The notes under the pieces: model-generated | Database searches by the model: none | The model's input: only the letters and a program-made list of their open reading frames with translations | What the model was told of the DNA's origin: nothing | From: Rhodovulum steppense | GTDB taxonomy: Bacteria; Pseudomonadota; Alphaproteobacteria; Rhodobacterales; Rhodobacteraceae | NCBI RefSeq assembly: GCF_004339675.1 | Contig: NZ_SLVM01000029.1 | Span: forward strand, 1-45,912 | Length of the DNA: 45,912 nt | Direction: 5' to 3' | Shown here: in pieces, positions 7,877 through 18,249 of the stretch | How positions within the stretch are numbered: position 1 is the first letter of the stretch | Layout: each line of letters starts with the position of its first letter | Position numbers and translations under genes: made by a program

Positions 7877-8998
7877 ATGGAACACCAAGCCGATCTGGAC
7901 ATCTTTCTGGTTGCCCCGCCGGGGCTTGAGCATGTGCTGGCCGAGGAGGCGCGCGCGCTGGGCTTTCGCGATGTCGTCCCCGGCCCGGGCGGGGTGGCAC
8001 TGCGCGGCGGCTGGCCCGAGATCTGGCGGGCCAATCTGTGGCTGCGCGGCGCGGGGCGGGTGCTGGTACGCATCGCCGCCTTCCGCGCGCTGCACCTGGC
8101 CCAGCTCGACAAGCGCGCGCGGCGGGTGCCCTGGGCAGAGATGCTGCGCCCCGATCAACCGGTGCGGGTGGAAGCCACCTGCCGCGCCTCGCGGATCTAT
8201 CATGCGGGGGCGGCGGCGCAGCGGGTCGAGCGGGCCATCGCCGAGACGCTGGGCGCGCCGGTTGCGGCCGAGGGTGACACCGCGATCCGCGTGCTGGTGC
8301 GGATCGAGGATGACCTTTGCACGATCAGCCTGGACAGTTCGGGCGAGCCGCTGCACCGGCGCGGCCACAAGCAGGAGGTGGGCAAGGCGCCGCTGCGCGA
8401 GACGCTGGCCGCACTGTTCCTGCGCCAATGCGGATACAATGGCGGCGAGCCGGTGGTCGATCCGATGTGCGGCTCGGGCACCTTCGTGATCGAGGCGGCC
8501 GAGATCGCGGCGGGGCTGGCGCCGGGCCGCAGCCGCGGCTTTGCCTTCGAGGCGTTCGCGGGCTTCGATCCGGCCGCGTGGGGCGCGATGCGGGCGGTGC
8601 CCGCCCCTGCCCTGCCCGGGCTGCGCTTTCATGGCTTCGACCGCGATCAGGGCGCCATCGCGGCCAGCCGGGCCAATGCGGACCGGGCGGGCGTCGGCGC
8701 GCTGACCAGCTTCACCTGCCAGCCCATCGCCGCGCTGAACCCGCCCGATGGCCCGCCCGGGCTGGTGATGGTGAACCCGCCCTATGGCGGGCGGATCGGC
8801 AATGCCCGCGCGCTTTATCCGCTTTACGGAACGCTGGGCGAGGTGCTGAGGACGCGGTTTGCGGGCTGGCGGGTCGGGATCGTGACCAGCGAGCCGCAGC
8901 TTGCCCGCGCGACCGGCCTGCCCTTCGGCCCGGACGGGCCGCCCATTCCCCATGGCGGGCTGAAGATCCGGCTTTACCGGACCGATCCGCTGGGATGA
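7877..8998 (+). CDS. THUMP-domain class I RNA guanine-N2 methyltransferase (RlmL-like)
   Basis: 373 residues. The first 160 hold a ferredoxin-like and THUMP RNA-binding module ([19 protein letters not shown]..., then [20 protein letters not shown] and [20 protein letters not shown]). The rest is a Rossmann methyltransferase with the SAM loop [14 protein letters not shown] and the catalytic NPPYGGRIG motif. This is the layout of the N-terminal half of RlmL (m2G2445 of 23S rRNA) and of the Trm14 tRNA enzymes. The NPPY motif often gets such proteins labelled DNA methylase; the THUMP domain argues for RNA. It is divergent from the carbonic anhydrase gene with 157 bases between starts. The target nucleotide is not decided. 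Confidence 0.85.
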   Translation: MEHQADLDIFLVAPPGLEHVLAEEARALGFRDVVPGPGGVALRGGWPEIWRANLWLRGAGRVLVRIAAFRALHLAQLDKRARRVPWAEMLRPDQPVRVEATCRASRIYHAGAAAQRVERAIAETLGAPVAAEGDTAIRVLVRIEDDLCTISLDSSGEPLHRRGHKQEVGKAPLRETLAALFLRQCGYNGGEPVVDPMCGSGTFVIEAAEIAAGLAPGRSRGFAFEAFAGFDPAAWGAMRAVPAPALPGLRFHGFDRDQGAIAASRANADRAGVGALTSFTCQPIAALNPPDGPPGLVMVNPPYGGRIGNARALYPLYGTLGEVLRTRFAGWRVGIVTSEPQLARATGLPFGPDGPPIPHGGLKIRLYRTDPLG

Positions 8999-9029
8999 CC
9001 GCGCCCTTGGCGGGACGCGGTCAGTGCGT

Positions 9030-9875
9030 TCAGTCGGCGCTGGCGACCTCGATGCTGGCGAAGGCGGCCATCGCGCTTTCATAGGCCCGGCCGACCGGGG
9101 TGGGTCTGAGCCGGTCGTCGACCAGGTTGATCTTCGGCGCGCTGCCGCCCCAGGGATAGGGATTGGCCGCGAACCAGGCATAGCGTTCGACGAAGGGCAG
9201 CCCCTCCATCATCCGCATCGCGTCCTGGGCAAAGGCGGCGTTGCGCTCGTAACTGGCGGCGCGCGGGCGGTTCCAGTCGATATAGGCGAATTCGGTCACC
9301 CAGATCGGTCGGCGATATTCGCGATGCACCTGGATCAGCCAGCGGCGGAACGCCTCGACATCGCCATCGGTCGTGTAATAGTGCACCGCCATGAAATCGA
9401 CCCGCATGCCGCGCCGCTCGATCTCGGACATGAAGCGGCGCTGCCAGGAATTCGGCCCCAGCGTCTGGTCGCGCGTCGTCGCCGGGCTGCCGAGTCGCAG
9501 CCCGCGCGCCTGAAGTTTGGGCCAGAGCGCGATGGCCTCGGCCACCGTCATTCCCGCCTGGTGATCGCCGCCATAGCCGTCAGGCTCGTTGAAGCCCAAG
9601 AGCGTCGTGACCCGCCGATCCGACTGGATCGGCTTGTTCACGTCCTTGGCCCCGTGGATCATCGGCACGAAATCGACATCGCGCCGCTGCTTCTGGCGCG
9701 ACCAGATCTGGTCCGTTCGCCAGTTGTAATACCAGCCAAGCCCCGGCGCATCCTCGATCCAGCGGATCATCGTGTAGCTCGGGTTTTCCCAGGCGCCAAC
9801 GCCCGCCTTCTGAGCCATGACCGGAGTCGACAGCATGAATAACCCCACCAGAATGGGGATGAGTTTCCTGACCAT
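9030..9875 (-). CDS. Secreted glycoside hydrolase, GH128/Asl1-like
   Basis: 281 residues. A clear signal peptide (MVRKLIPILVGLFMLSTPVMA, cleavage about residue 21) sends it to the periplasm or outside. The body is a TIM-barrel glycosyl hydrolase of the Asl1/GH128 catalytic-core type: GWYYNWRTDQ near the N-terminus, the acid/base LLGFNEPDGYG, DFMAVHYYTTDGD, and the nucleophile strand PIWVTEFAYIDW. GH128 enzymes cut beta-1,3-glucans; this substrate is a family-level inference. A short tandem repeat lies 60 bases upstream. It stands alone between the convergent methyltransferase gene and the ZIP gene. Confidence 0.82.
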   Translation of the reverse strand: MVRKLIPILVGLFMLSTPVMAQKAGVGAWENPSYTMIRWIEDAPGLGWYYNWRTDQIWSRQKQRRDVDFVPMIHGAKDVNKPIQSDRRVTTLLGFNEPDGYGGDHQAGMTVAEAIALWPKLQARGLRLGSPATTRDQTLGPNSWQRRFMSEIERRGMRVDFMAVHYYTTDGDVEAFRRWLIQVHREYRRPIWVTEFAYIDWNRPRAASYERNAAFAQDAMRMMEGLPFVERYAWFAANPYPWGGSAPKINLVDDRLRPTPVGRAYESAMAAFASIEVASAD

Positions 9876-9934
9876 TATATACCTCGCACACCGAGATCGA
9901 GGCTAGGCGGGTCTTTAGGTAGGAATTTGGCCAG

Positions 9935-9954
9935 AATCGTGAATAATCGTGAAA
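9935..9954. repeat. Tandem 10-bp repeat upstream of the GH128 gene
   Basis: AATCGTGAAT (9935-9944) is followed at once by AATCGTGAAA (9945-9954). It sits 60 bases upstream of the start codon of the secreted glycosidase, in an otherwise plain 120-base gap. One-helical-turn tandem sites of this type are often regulator targets. No known motif recognised. Confidence 0.4.
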
Positions 9955-9995
9955 CGGGTCTGGCACGCCTCGGGCACGCCCCCGGGATGCAGGGA

Positions 9996-10769
9996 TCAGC
10001 CCAGCGTCACGTCCAGCACCATCATCAGGATCAGCCCGATCGTCAGCCCAAGGGTCGCCCGGTTCTGGCGGCCATGGCGATGGGTTTCGGGAATGATCTC
10101 ATGGCTGATGATATAGATCATCGCCCCCGCCGCGAAGGCCAGCCCCCAGGGCAGCAGATGGGCCGAGAGCGCGACCGCCGCGGCGCCGACAGCACCGCCC
10201 AGCGGTTCCACGAGGCCCGTGGCCAGCGCGATCAGGAAGGCCGTTCCGCGCCGGTAGCCATGGGCGCGCAGCGCCAGCGCGACCGCCAGCCCCTCGGGCG
10301 CGTTCTGCAACCCGATGCCGATTGCCAGCGGCATTCCTTTGGCCAGATCGCCCGCGCCGAAGGCCACGCCCACCGCCATGCCTTCGGGGATGTTGTGGAT
10401 CGTGATGGCGAAGACGAACAGCCAGATCCGGGCCAGCGCCGCGGCATCGGCGCCCTCGCGGCCGGCGAAGAAATGTTCATGCGGCACCAATTCGTTCAGG
10501 GCCGCCACCGCCAGCGCACCCAGCGCGATGCCGCCCCCCGCGATCAGCGCCGCGATGGGGACGCTGCCATAAAGCGTCTCGGCCGCCTCGATCCCCGGCA
10601 GGATCAGCGAGAAGAACGAGGCCGACAGCATGACGCCCGCGGCAAAGCCCAGCATCGTGTCATTGGCCCGGCGCGAGACGGTGCGGCCGAACAGGACCGG
10701 CAAGGCCCCCACCCCGGTCATCAGACCTGCGGCCAGCGCGGCCAGAAAGGCGATCAGAACATCGCTCAT
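9996..10769 (-). CDS. ZIP family metal transporter
   Basis: 257 residues with eight predicted membrane segments. The metal-binding signature is split over helices 4 and 5: HNIPEGMAVG and QNAPEGLAVA, and a later HEIIPETHRHG near the C-terminus. This is the ZIP pattern; the acidic and His residues transport zinc and perhaps other divalent cations inward. The loop around HEHFFAGREG is the variable His-rich loop. It looks closest to the GufA/ZupT branch. The start ATG at 10769 has GGAG in front; the 29 extra residues in the open frame are not family-like. No Zur-like site recognised nearby. Confidence 0.88.
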   Translation of the reverse strand: MSDVLIAFLAALAAGLMTGVGALPVLFGRTVSRRANDTMLGFAAGVMLSASFFSLILPGIEAAETLYGSVPIAALIAGGGIALGALAVAALNELVPHEHFFAGREGADAAALARIWLFVFAITIHNIPEGMAVGVAFGAGDLAKGMPLAIGIGLQNAPEGLAVALALRAHGYRRGTAFLIALATGLVEPLGGAVGAAAVALSAHLLPWGLAFAAGAMIYIISHEIIPETHRHGRQNRATLGLTIGLILMMVLDVTLG

Positions 10770-10873
10770 GGCTCCAGCTAGGCCGAAGCACGCCGCACCC
10801 GCAAGCGCCAAGAGCGTTGCGGGCCGCCGGTCCGATTGGTAAAGCGCCTTGACCAATCTCAGGGAGACGCGCG

Positions 10874-12037
10874 ATGCCCGTCATCACCACCATCGAGGAC
10901 CTGCGCCGCATCTATGCCCGCCGCGCGCCGCGGATGTTCTACGATTATTGCGAGTCGGGAAGCTGGACCGAGCAGACATTCCGCGACAACGTTTCGGACT
11001 TTGCCGGGATCCGTCTGCGCCAGCGCGTCGCGGTGGACATGGCGGGGCGCTCGACCGCCTCGACCATGATCGGGCAGGAGGTCGCGATGCCCGTGGCGCT
11101 GGCCCCGGTCGGGCTGACGGGGATGCAATCGGCCGATGGCGAGATCAAGGCGGCGCGTGCGGCCGAGAAATTCGGCGTGCCCTTCACGCTGTCCACCATG
11201 TCGATCTGTTCCATCGAGGATGTGGCGGCGCACACGACAAAACCCTTCTGGTTCCAGCTTTACGTCATGCGCGACGAGGATTTCGTGGCGCGCATCCTGC
11301 AACGTGCAAAGGATGCGCGCTGTTCCGCGCTGGTGCTGACGCTGGATCTGCAAATCCTCGGCCAGCGGCACAAGGACCTGAAGAACGGGCTGTCCGCCCC
11401 GCCCAAGCCGACGCTGCGGACGATGGCGAACCTTGCCACCAAATGGGGCTGGGGGCTGGAGATGCTGGGCACCAAGCGGCGGTTCTTCGGCAATATCGTG
11501 GGCCATGCCAAAGGCGTGAGCGATGCCTCGTCGCTGACCGACTGGACGGCCGAGCAGTTCGACCCCTCGCTCGACTGGGACAAGGTGCGCAAGCTCAAGG
11601 AGCAATGGGGCGGCAAGCTGATCCTCAAGGGCATCCTCGACGAGGAGGACGCGCGCAGGGCCGCCGATGTGGGTGCCGATGCGATCGTCGTGTCGAACCA
11701 TGGCGGGCGTCAGCTGGACGGGGCGCTGTCCTCGATCCGCGCGCTGCCGGGGATCGTGCGCGCCGTGGGCGATCAGGTCGAGGTGCATTTCGATGGCGGC
11801 ATCCGGTCGGGGCAGGACGTGCTCAAGGCGCTGGCGCTGGGGGCCAAGGGCACCTATATCGGCCGCGCCTTCGTCTACGGGCTGGGCGCGATGGGCGAGG
11901 CGGGCGTGACCCGCGCGCTGGAGGTGATCCACAAGGAGCTGGACACCACCATGGCGCTGTGCGGGCGCCGGTCGGTCGCGGCGCTGGACCGCGACATCCT
12001 GCTGGTGCCCGAGGATTTCGAGGGCAGATGGGCCTGA
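10874..12037 (+). CDS. lldD: FMN-dependent L-lactate dehydrogenase
   Basis: 387 residues, full length for the FMN alpha-hydroxy-acid dehydrogenase family. The active-site signature SNHGGRQLDG has the catalytic His276 and the substrate Arg279; FMN contacts are in PVALAPVGLTGM, LYVMRD, LTLDLQILGQR and the phosphate site FDGGIRSGQDVLKALALGA. The N-terminal YDYCESGSWTEQTFRDN block is typical. It oxidises L-lactate to pyruvate and feeds electrons to the respiratory chain at the inner membrane. AGGGAGA precedes the start. It stands alone: no lactate permease or LldR regulator nearby. Glycolate or other 2-hydroxy acid substrates cannot be excluded, but the overall match is to LldD. Confidence 0.9.
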   Translation: MPVITTIEDLRRIYARRAPRMFYDYCESGSWTEQTFRDNVSDFAGIRLRQRVAVDMAGRSTASTMIGQEVAMPVALAPVGLTGMQSADGEIKAARAAEKFGVPFTLSTMSICSIEDVAAHTTKPFWFQLYVMRDEDFVARILQRAKDARCSALVLTLDLQILGQRHKDLKNGLSAPPKPTLRTMANLATKWGWGLEMLGTKRRFFGNIVGHAKGVSDASSLTDWTAEQFDPSLDWDKVRKLKEQWGGKLILKGILDEEDARRAADVGADAIVVSNHGGRQLDGALSSIRALPGIVRAVGDQVEVHFDGGIRSGQDVLKALALGAKGTYIGRAFVYGLGAMGEAGVTRALEVIHKELDTTMALCGRRSVAALDRDILLVPEDFEGRWA

Positions 12038-12140
12038 GCGCCCGGTTTTGCCCTTCCCAATCGGCGCGGTCTCGGCTATGGGCACGGCTTCAACCGGGCA
12101 TACACCCTTGGAGGATGCCCAGAACCTAGGAGAATGACCA

Positions 12141-12764
12141 ATGGCTGGTGAGATTCCGGATCTCTTCGCCACGGAACGGACGGGGACAGGCAAGGGGGCC
12201 GCTCGTCAAGCTCGTCGTGAGCATTTCGTTCCGGGCATCGTCTATGGCGGCGGCGCAGAGCCCCTGCCGATCAACCTGAAATACAACGAACTGCTCAAGC
12301 GCCTGAAGGCCGGCCGCTTCCTGTCCACGCTCTTCAACCTGAAGGTCGAGGGGCATGAGGATGTGCGGGTGATCTGCCGCGGCGTTCAGCGCGACGTGGT
12401 CAAGGATCTGCCGATCCATGTCGACCTGATGCGTCTGCGCCGCACCTCGCGGATCAACCTTTTCATCCCGGTCGAATTCGTGGGCCACGAGAAATCCCCG
12501 GGCCTGAAACGCGGCGGCGTGCTGACCGTTGTGCGTCCCGAGGTGGAACTGATGGTCACCGCGGGCGAGATCCCCGAGAAGCTGGTTGTGGACCTGTCGG
12601 GTCTGAACGTGGGCGATATCGTCCACATTTCGGACGTGGCCCTGCCCGAGGGCACGCGCCCCACGATCACCGACCGCGATTTCGTGATCGCGAACATCTC
12701 GGCACCGTCCGGCCTGCGCTCGGCCGATGGCGAAGCCGAGGAGGGCGAGGGCGAGGAAGGCTGA
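12141..12764 (+). CDS. rplY: 50S ribosomal protein L25 / Ctc family
   Basis: 207 residues: the L25 5S-rRNA-binding domain ([19 protein letters not shown]...) followed by the Ctc/TL5 C-terminal beta domain (IFIP-like [40 protein letters not shown]) and a short acidic tail rich in Glu and Gly. The protein sits on 5S rRNA in the central protuberance. AGGAG lies 8 bases before ATG 12141; an out-of-frame ATG at 12134 opens a five-codon mini-ORF overlapping the start. It is followed by a clear hairpin terminator. In many proteobacteria pth follows directly; here two minus-strand genes sit between. Confidence 0.95.
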   Translation: MAGEIPDLFATERTGTGKGAARQARREHFVPGIVYGGGAEPLPINLKYNELLKRLKAGRFLSTLFNLKVEGHEDVRVICRGVQRDVVKDLPIHVDLMRLRRTSRINLFIPVEFVGHEKSPGLKRGGVLTVVRPEVELMVTAGEIPEKLVVDLSGLNVGDIVHISDVALPEGTRPTITDRDFVIANISAPSGLRSADGEAEEGEGEEG

Positions 12765-12789
12765 CGCCTTCCCCCGTCATGGATCGGAG

Positions 12790-12818
12790 CGGGGCCCTGC
12801 GGGGCCCCGTTTTCGTTT
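12790..12818 (+). terminator. Rho-independent terminator after rplY
   Basis: Left arm CGGGGCCC (12790-12797), short loop, right arm GGGGCCCCG (12801-12809), followed by TTTTCGTTT. Strong GC stem plus T-rich tail on the plus strand, 25 bases after the rplY stop. Confidence 0.8.
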
Positions 12819-12833
12819 CGGCCATCCGCGCGC

Positions 12834-13361
12834 CTAGAACCCGTGCGGCGTGTCGGGCGTAATCGTGCCCAGCAGGCCCGGCAGGCCGGTGCAGAACCGG
12901 TGCATCCGCAGCGCGGACTCGCTGCCCGCCTCCGTGCGCACGCCATCGGGCCACCAGACGGCCAGCAGGTCGGTCTGGCTGGCCGCGTCGATCACCGGGC
13001 GCAACTGCCGGGCCTCGAACTCCTCGACCCAACCGGCCTGCAACCACAATTGCTGACGCGCCCGCGACCAGGTGCCCGGCCCGTCCAGCCTGTCGAGCAC
13101 GCGCCAATGCTGGGCGATCATGTCCCGCGCCCAGGCGACACAGAGAATCCCGGCCTTGAGCCGTGCGGTATCGGACAGGTCGGGGTCATCCGCCGGGGTA
13201 GCCAGGGGCGCAAGTTCGGCCAGCGTCGCTTCGGGGTCGAAGGGGACGTCGCCTGCCATCGCGGGCGTGCCCAGCATCAGGGCCGCGGCAAGAGCGCGGG
13301 GCGAAAGCCCGTCCCTGCCCCGCCGCAAAGCCCCGAACCACCGGAAAAGGAAATGCCACAT
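12834..13361 (-). CDS. Small secreted protein of unknown family
   Basis: 175 residues. The N-terminus MWHFLFRWFGALRRGRDGLS is followed by a hydrophobic run ending APAMA-like (TPAMAG), so a signal peptide with cleavage near residue 37 is likely. The mature part is helical and Trp-rich (CVAWARDMIAQHWRVLDRL, WSRARQQLWLQAGW) with two cysteines far apart that could form a disulfide. GAGGCGA lies before the ATG at 13361. I do not recognise a domain. It sits alone between the convergent rplY gene and the haem monooxygenase gene. Confidence 0.65.
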   Translation of the reverse strand: MWHFLFRWFGALRRGRDGLSPRALAAALMLGTPAMAGDVPFDPEATLAELAPLATPADDPDLSDTARLKAGILCVAWARDMIAQHWRVLDRLDGPGTWSRARQQLWLQAGWVEEFEARQLRPVIDAASQTDLLAVWWPDGVRTEAGSESALRMHRFCTGLPGLLGTITPDTPHGF

Positions 13362-13503
13362 GCGCGTCGCCTCGCTTTTCCACGAGACTAGGGGCGGTGG
13401 GGTTTCCAATTCCTTGTCCCGGCGCACGCGTGCAACGCGGCCCAAGGGCGCGCGCCCGATTCACAGGCATTTGCCGCAAAATTGCGCAGAAACGCGGCGG
13501 TTC

Positions 13504-13815
13504 TCAGGCCAGATGCTGCACCGACTCGAACAGTTCCAGCTCGGGCGGTTCGGTGTAAAGGTCGGACGGCCCCTTGGCCCCCTTGTGCGCGGCCCGGAAC
13601 GCGTCGGATTTCGTCCAGGCGGAAAACGCGGCCTCGCTGTCCCAGAAGGTATGCGAGGCATAAAGGCGATAGCCGTCCTTTGCGGGGCCCTTCAGCAGAT
13701 GGAAGGCGACGAAGCCCGGCACCGATTTCAGATGGCTGTCACGGCTCTTCCAGACCGTCTCGAACGCCTCTTCGCTGCCCGGTTTCACCTTGAAGCGGTT
13801 CATCGTCAGATACAT
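13504..13815 (-). CDS. IsdG-like haem-degrading monooxygenase (ABM fold)
   Basis: 103 residues, a single ferredoxin-like ABM domain. The three catalytic residues of IsdG-type haem oxygenases are in the right places: Asn6 ([10 protein letters not shown]), Trp67 (AFSAWTKS) and His77 (FRAAHKGA). These enzymes open haem and release iron in the cytoplasm as dimers. Without the triad the fold could serve quinone or antibiotic oxidation, so the triad is what decides the call. GGGAGG precedes the ATG at 13815. No haem transport genes adjoin it, and no iron box is obvious upstream; it is divergent from pth with 85 bases between starts. Confidence 0.8.
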   Translation of the reverse strand: MYLTMNRFKVKPGSEEAFETVWKSRDSHLKSVPGFVAFHLLKGPAKDGYRLYASHTFWDSEAAFSAWTKSDAFRAAHKGAKGPSDLYTEPPELELFESVQHLA

Positions 13816-13900
13816 TGCGCGTGCCTCCCGGTCTTGCCGCTCTGGAATCCGCGGCCAGTTCACGGCATCAAGGGCAAAGGTTCAAGCAGGGAGAGCGCGC

Positions 13901-14581
13901 ATGCGCCTGTTCGTGGGGCTCGGCAATCCGGGCGCGAAATATGCAGGCAACCGGCACAATATCGGCTTCATGGCCGTGGACCGGATCGCCGCCGATCACG
14001 GGTTCGCGCCCTGGCGGGCCAAGTTCCTGGGCCAGATGGCCGAGGGGCGGCTGGGGAACGAAAAGGTCGTGCTGCTGAAGCCCGAGACCTACATGAACCG
14101 CTCGGGCGATTCGGTGCAGGCGGCGGTGCAGTTCTACAAGCTGACCCCGGCCGATCTGACCGTGTTCCATGACGAGCTTGACCTTGCGCCCGGCAAATGT
14201 CGGCTCAAGCAGGGCGGCGGGCATGCGGGGCATAACGGGCTGCGCTCGATCCAGGCCCATCTGGGGCCGGATTTCGAGAGGGTCCGGCTGGGCATCGGGC
14301 ATCCGGGCCACAAGGACCGGGTTTCGGCCTATGTTCTCAGCGATTTCGCCAAGGCCGACCAGGACTGGCTGGATGACCTGATGCGCGGGATTTCCGAAGG
14401 CGCGGCGGCGCTGGCCGAGGGGGATGGCGCGCGGTTCCTGAACGCGGTCGCGCTGCGCACCGCCCCGCCGCGCAATGCGGGGCGCGAGGCCGAACAACAG
14501 CCCGCGCCGGTCAGGGCCGCAGAGCCCGCGCCCGAAGACGGCCGCTCGGCGTTGCAGAAACTGGTGGACCGCTTCAGATAG
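13901..14581 (+). CDS. pth: Peptidyl-tRNA hydrolase
   Basis: 226 residues, somewhat longer than the usual 190 or so because of an Ala/Pro/Glu-rich C-terminal tail. Family signatures: [20 protein letters not shown] (Asn17, catalytic His19), [16 protein letters not shown] (Asp91) and [13 protein letters not shown]. It recycles peptidyl-tRNA dropped from stalled ribosomes by cutting the ester bond. CAGGGAGAG precedes ATG 13901. The DUF2237 gene follows after 10 bases and is likely co-transcribed. Confidence 0.96.
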   Translation: MRLFVGLGNPGAKYAGNRHNIGFMAVDRIAADHGFAPWRAKFLGQMAEGRLGNEKVVLLKPETYMNRSGDSVQAAVQFYKLTPADLTVFHDELDLAPGKCRLKQGGGHAGHNGLRSIQAHLGPDFERVRLGIGHPGHKDRVSAYVLSDFAKADQDWLDDLMRGISEGAAALAEGDGARFLNAVALRTAPPRNAGREAEQQPAPVRAAEPAPEDGRSALQKLVDRFR

Positions 14582-14591
14582 GAGAAGGACG

Positions 14592-14969
14592 ATGGCGAAC
14601 CAAAGGGCCGCTTCGGTCAACGTTCTGGGCGGGCCGCTGGCCCCCTGTTCATCGACACCGCTGACCGGGTTCTATCGCAACGGCTGCTGCGACACCGGCC
14701 CCGAGGACCGCGGCAGCCACACCGTCTGCGCGGTGATGACCGCCGAATTCCTGGCCTATTCCAAATATGTCGGCAACGACCTGTCGACCCCGCGCCCGGA
14801 ATGGGGATTTCCGGGGCTGAAACCGGGCGATCGCTGGTGCCTGTGCGCGGGCCGTTTTCTTCAGGCCCATGACGAGGGCTGCGCGCCGCGGGTCGATCTG
14901 GCGGCCACGCATGGGGCGGCGCTGGAGATCGTGCCGCTGGACGTTCTGGAACGCCACGCCCTGCCCTGA
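14592..14969 (+). CDS. DUF2237 family protein
   Basis: 125 residues with the DUF2237 pattern: NVLGGPLAPCSSTPLTGFYR, GCCDTGPEDRGSHTVCAVMT, FLAYSKYVGNDLSTPRPEWG FPGLKPGD, then WCLCAGRFLQA. The protein is Cys-rich (six cysteines) for its size, and conserved across many bacteria and plants, but its biochemical role is not known to me. GGAGAAGGA lies before the ATG; it is 10 bases after pth and probably in the same transcript. It converges on trpB, with 10 bases between stops. Confidence 0.82.
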   Translation: MANQRAASVNVLGGPLAPCSSTPLTGFYRNGCCDTGPEDRGSHTVCAVMTAEFLAYSKYVGNDLSTPRPEWGFPGLKPGDRWCLCAGRFLQAHDEGCAPRVDLAATHGAALEIVPLDVLERHALP

Positions 14970-14979
14970 GCCCGCGCCT

Positions 14980-16209
<1,230 letters not shown>

Positions 16210-16300
16210 CTCGCGCGCTCCTCCTCGGTCGGGCCCTGTCTATCGCGTGTCCCCGACGCGGTAAAGCCAGCCCCTTGCCGGTCGCGCGGGGGCCGGGCCG

Positions 16301-16639
16301 TCACCGTTCGGTGCAGAAGATCCGGGTGAAGGCCCCGATACAGGTGGCACTATCGGTGTCACCCAGCCGGACCTCGGCGCGCGAGAACAGCACCTTGTCC
16401 TCATAGTCCAGCGCGATCAGCGAGCGGAGCAGTTGCGCGCATTGCGCCCGGCCCAGCTTGCAGGTGGCGAGCAGGATCGCCTCGACCGGATCGGTCGCCG
16501 CCTCGGGGTCGGCGGCGTCGATCCGCGCCAGAAGCTGCGCTTCGAGCGCGGCCTCGAAATCGGCCTCGGTGGGCTTGGTGAACGCCATGGCGAGCGCAAC
16601 AAGCGCCAGCACTGCGATCAGTCCGACAAGTCCCTTCAT
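16301..16639 (-). CDS. Small exported or membrane-anchored protein, DUF4359-like
   Basis: 112 residues. One N-terminal hydrophobic helix ([20 protein letters not shown]) followed by [16 protein letters not shown], the (T)NP-x-x-x-D/Y-x-x-Y/F start seen in DUF4359 proteins, and four cysteines in the rest (TCKLG, AQCAQ, ATCIG, IFCTE), probably two disulfides in the periplasm. The ATG overlaps the trpF stop by four bases (ATGA), so it is co-translated with trpF and sits between trpF and trpB. It has no evident part in tryptophan synthesis. Existence is well supported; family is a tentative match. Confidence 0.7.
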   Translation of the reverse strand: MKGLVGLIAVLALVALAMAFTKPTEADFEAALEAQLLARIDAADPEAATDPVEAILLATCKLGRAQCAQLLRSLIALDYEDKVLFSRAEVRLGDTDSATCIGAFTRIFCTER

Positions 16640-17292
16640 TGCGCATCCTCCCCGCGCGCGGCCGCGATGAACCGCGAGATCAGCGTCGCATCCTTGACCC
16701 CCGGCGCGGATTCCACGCCCGAGGACACATCGACCTGCCGCGCCCCGGTCAGCCGGATCGCCTCGGCCACATTGTCGGGCGTCAGTCCGCCCGCCAGCAT
16801 CCAGGGCACCGGCCAGCGCCGGTTCGCGATCAGCCGCCAGTCGAAGGACAACCCGTTGCCGCCGGGCAGCGCGGCCTCCCTCGGCGGCTTTGCATCCACC
16901 AGAAGCTGGTCGGCCACCCGGGCGTATTCGGTGAGGCAAGGCAGATCGCCCTCATCGGCCACGCCCACCGCCTTCATTACCGGCAGGCCGAATCGCGCGC
17001 GGATCTCGGCCACGCGGTCGGGGCTTTCATGGCCGTGCAGTTGCAGCATGTCGATCGGCACCCGATCCAGGATCGCCGCCAGCGCCGCGTCCTCGGCATC
17101 GACCGTCAGCGCCACCTTGGCGATCCCGGGCGGCACCTCGCGGGCCAATGCGCGCGCAGCCTCTGTCCCGAGATTGCGGGGCGATTTCGCGAAGAAGACG
17201 AAGCCCAGATAGGACGCGCCAGCAGCGACTGCGGCCGTCACGGCCGCTGGCTGCGTCACACCACAGATCTTGACCCTGACATCGGACGCCAT
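16636..17292 (-). CDS. trpF: Phosphoribosylanthranilate isomerase
   Basis: 218 residues, TIM barrel. Active-site Cys10 in [10 protein letters not shown], the strand VDMLQLHG-like [11 protein letters not shown], catalytic-acid region LLVDAKPPR, and phosphate loops [11 protein letters not shown] and [10 protein letters not shown]. It isomerises phosphoribosylanthranilate in step three of tryptophan synthesis. Eight bases after lapA, four-base overlap with the next small gene. I see no leader peptide with tandem Trp codons near the group. Confidence 0.96.
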   Translation of the reverse strand: MASDVRVKICGVTQPAAVTAAVAAGASYLGFVFFAKSPRNLGTEAARALAREVPPGIAKVALTVDAEDAALAAILDRVPIDMLQLHGHESPDRVAEIRARFGLPVMKAVGVADEGDLPCLTEYARVADQLLVDAKPPREAALPGGNGLSFDWRLIANRRWPVPWMLAGGLTPDNVAEAIRLTGARQVDVSSGVESAPGVKDATLISRFIAAARGEDAQ

Positions 17293-17300
17293 GGCGTCGT

Positions 17301-17666
17301 CTAGCCGGTCTTGCCGTCCGTCTCAAGCAGCGCGAGGATCTCGTCGCGGCCTTCGGTCTTGTGCTTGTCGGCCTTGACCTTGTCGAGTTCGCGCTTGAGC
17401 TTGGCCGCCTCGCGGCGCTGACGGCTGGCCTGCGAGCGGTACTTGCTCTCGCGCAGCCACTCCCAGAAGAAGCCGAGCAGCACGCCGACCAGGATCCCGC
17501 CGAATCCGACGACATAAAGCGGCAGTTCGATCGACCAGGCGATCCCCGAAAAGCTGGCCAACTCGTCAGGCAGCAGGTTCAGCGTCACGTCCTGGCGGTT
17601 CGCCATGGCGACCACCACAAGGCAGATCGCAAGCAGCAGCAGAAAGAGATAGCGAATGGCGCGCAT
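17301..17666 (-). CDS. lapA: LapA-domain inner membrane protein
   Basis: 121 residues. Two membrane helices (about residues 4-22 and 48-68) separated by a short loop, then a charged coiled-coil tail ([20 protein letters not shown]). The motifs [12 protein letters not shown] and [16 protein letters not shown] are typical of the LapA/DUF1049 family, whose E. coli member works with LapB and FtsH on lipopolysaccharide control. In Rhodobacteraceae it commonly lies between ihfB and trpF, as here. LapB is not next to it. Confidence 0.85.
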   Translation of the reverse strand: MRAIRYLFLLLLAICLVVVAMANRQDVTLNLLPDELASFSGIAWSIELPLYVVGFGGILVGVLLGFFWEWLRESKYRSQASRQRREAAKLKRELDKVKADKHKTEGRDEILALLETDGKTG

Positions 17667-17679
17667 GGTCAGACCCGAA

Positions 17680-17961
17680 TTACTTCCCGTTCAGGCGATC
17701 GCGTAGCAGCTTCCCGGTCTTGAAGAAAGGCACGTATTTCTCGGACACGTCCACCGACTCGCCGGTGCGCGGGTTGCGCCCGGTGCGCGCGTCGCGCTTC
17801 TTGACCGAGAACGCGCCGAAACCGCGAAGTTCCACCCGGTCGCCGCGCGCCATGGCGGCGATGATCTCCTCGAAAATGGAATTGACGATACGTTCGACGT
17901 CGCGCTGGTAGAGATGCGGGTTATCTTCGGCAATCTTCTGGATCAATTCAGATCGGATCAT
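17680..17961 (-). CDS. ihfB: Integration host factor subunit beta
   Basis: 93 residues, full-length HU/IHF fold. IHF-beta signatures: [19 protein letters not shown] at the start, the DNA-intercalating arm [21 protein letters not shown] with the Pro in the arm tip, and [20 protein letters not shown]. It bends DNA as a heterodimer with IHF-alpha (gene elsewhere). It lies downstream of rpsA, the classical neighbour, with 288 bases between that hold a hairpin. The ORF extends upstream but the IHF start is at 17961. Confidence 0.96.
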   Translation of the reverse strand: MIRSELIQKIAEDNPHLYQRDVERIVNSIFEEIIAAMARGDRVELRGFGAFSVKKRDARTGRNPRTGESVDVSEKYVPFFKTGKLLRDRLNGK

Positions 17962-18196
17962 CGCACTGTCGTCCCTGTTCTGTGCCCTTCTGACCTGTTC
18001 GACCGGGGCTTGCGGACTATAGGCATGTTTTGCCCCGCGGAGAAACAGAAAGCCTTTGAAAACCGGGGAGGAAGCGGCGGAACGCCGCGTTGCACGAGCC
18101 CCTGGCCATCGGTTTCGCCTTCTTTCGCCGAACCGCCGCCCCGGCACCTGGCCATCTTGCGATCGCGCAGGATTTCATGATTCGCCGACATGCGGG

Positions 18197-18222
18197 CGGC
18201 CCCGCAGATCCCTGCGGGGCCG
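18197..18222 (-). terminator. GC hairpin between rpsA and ihfB
   Basis: Perfect 11-bp stem CGGCCCCGCAG (18197-18207) / CTGCGGGGCCG (18212-18222) with loop ATCC, 27 bases past the rpsA stop. No T-run on either side, so it is an attenuator, a processing/stability hairpin, or a weak terminator of rpsA. Confidence 0.55.
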
Positions 18223-18249
18223 CTCTGGTCCGGCCGGGCCGGAGCCGTT

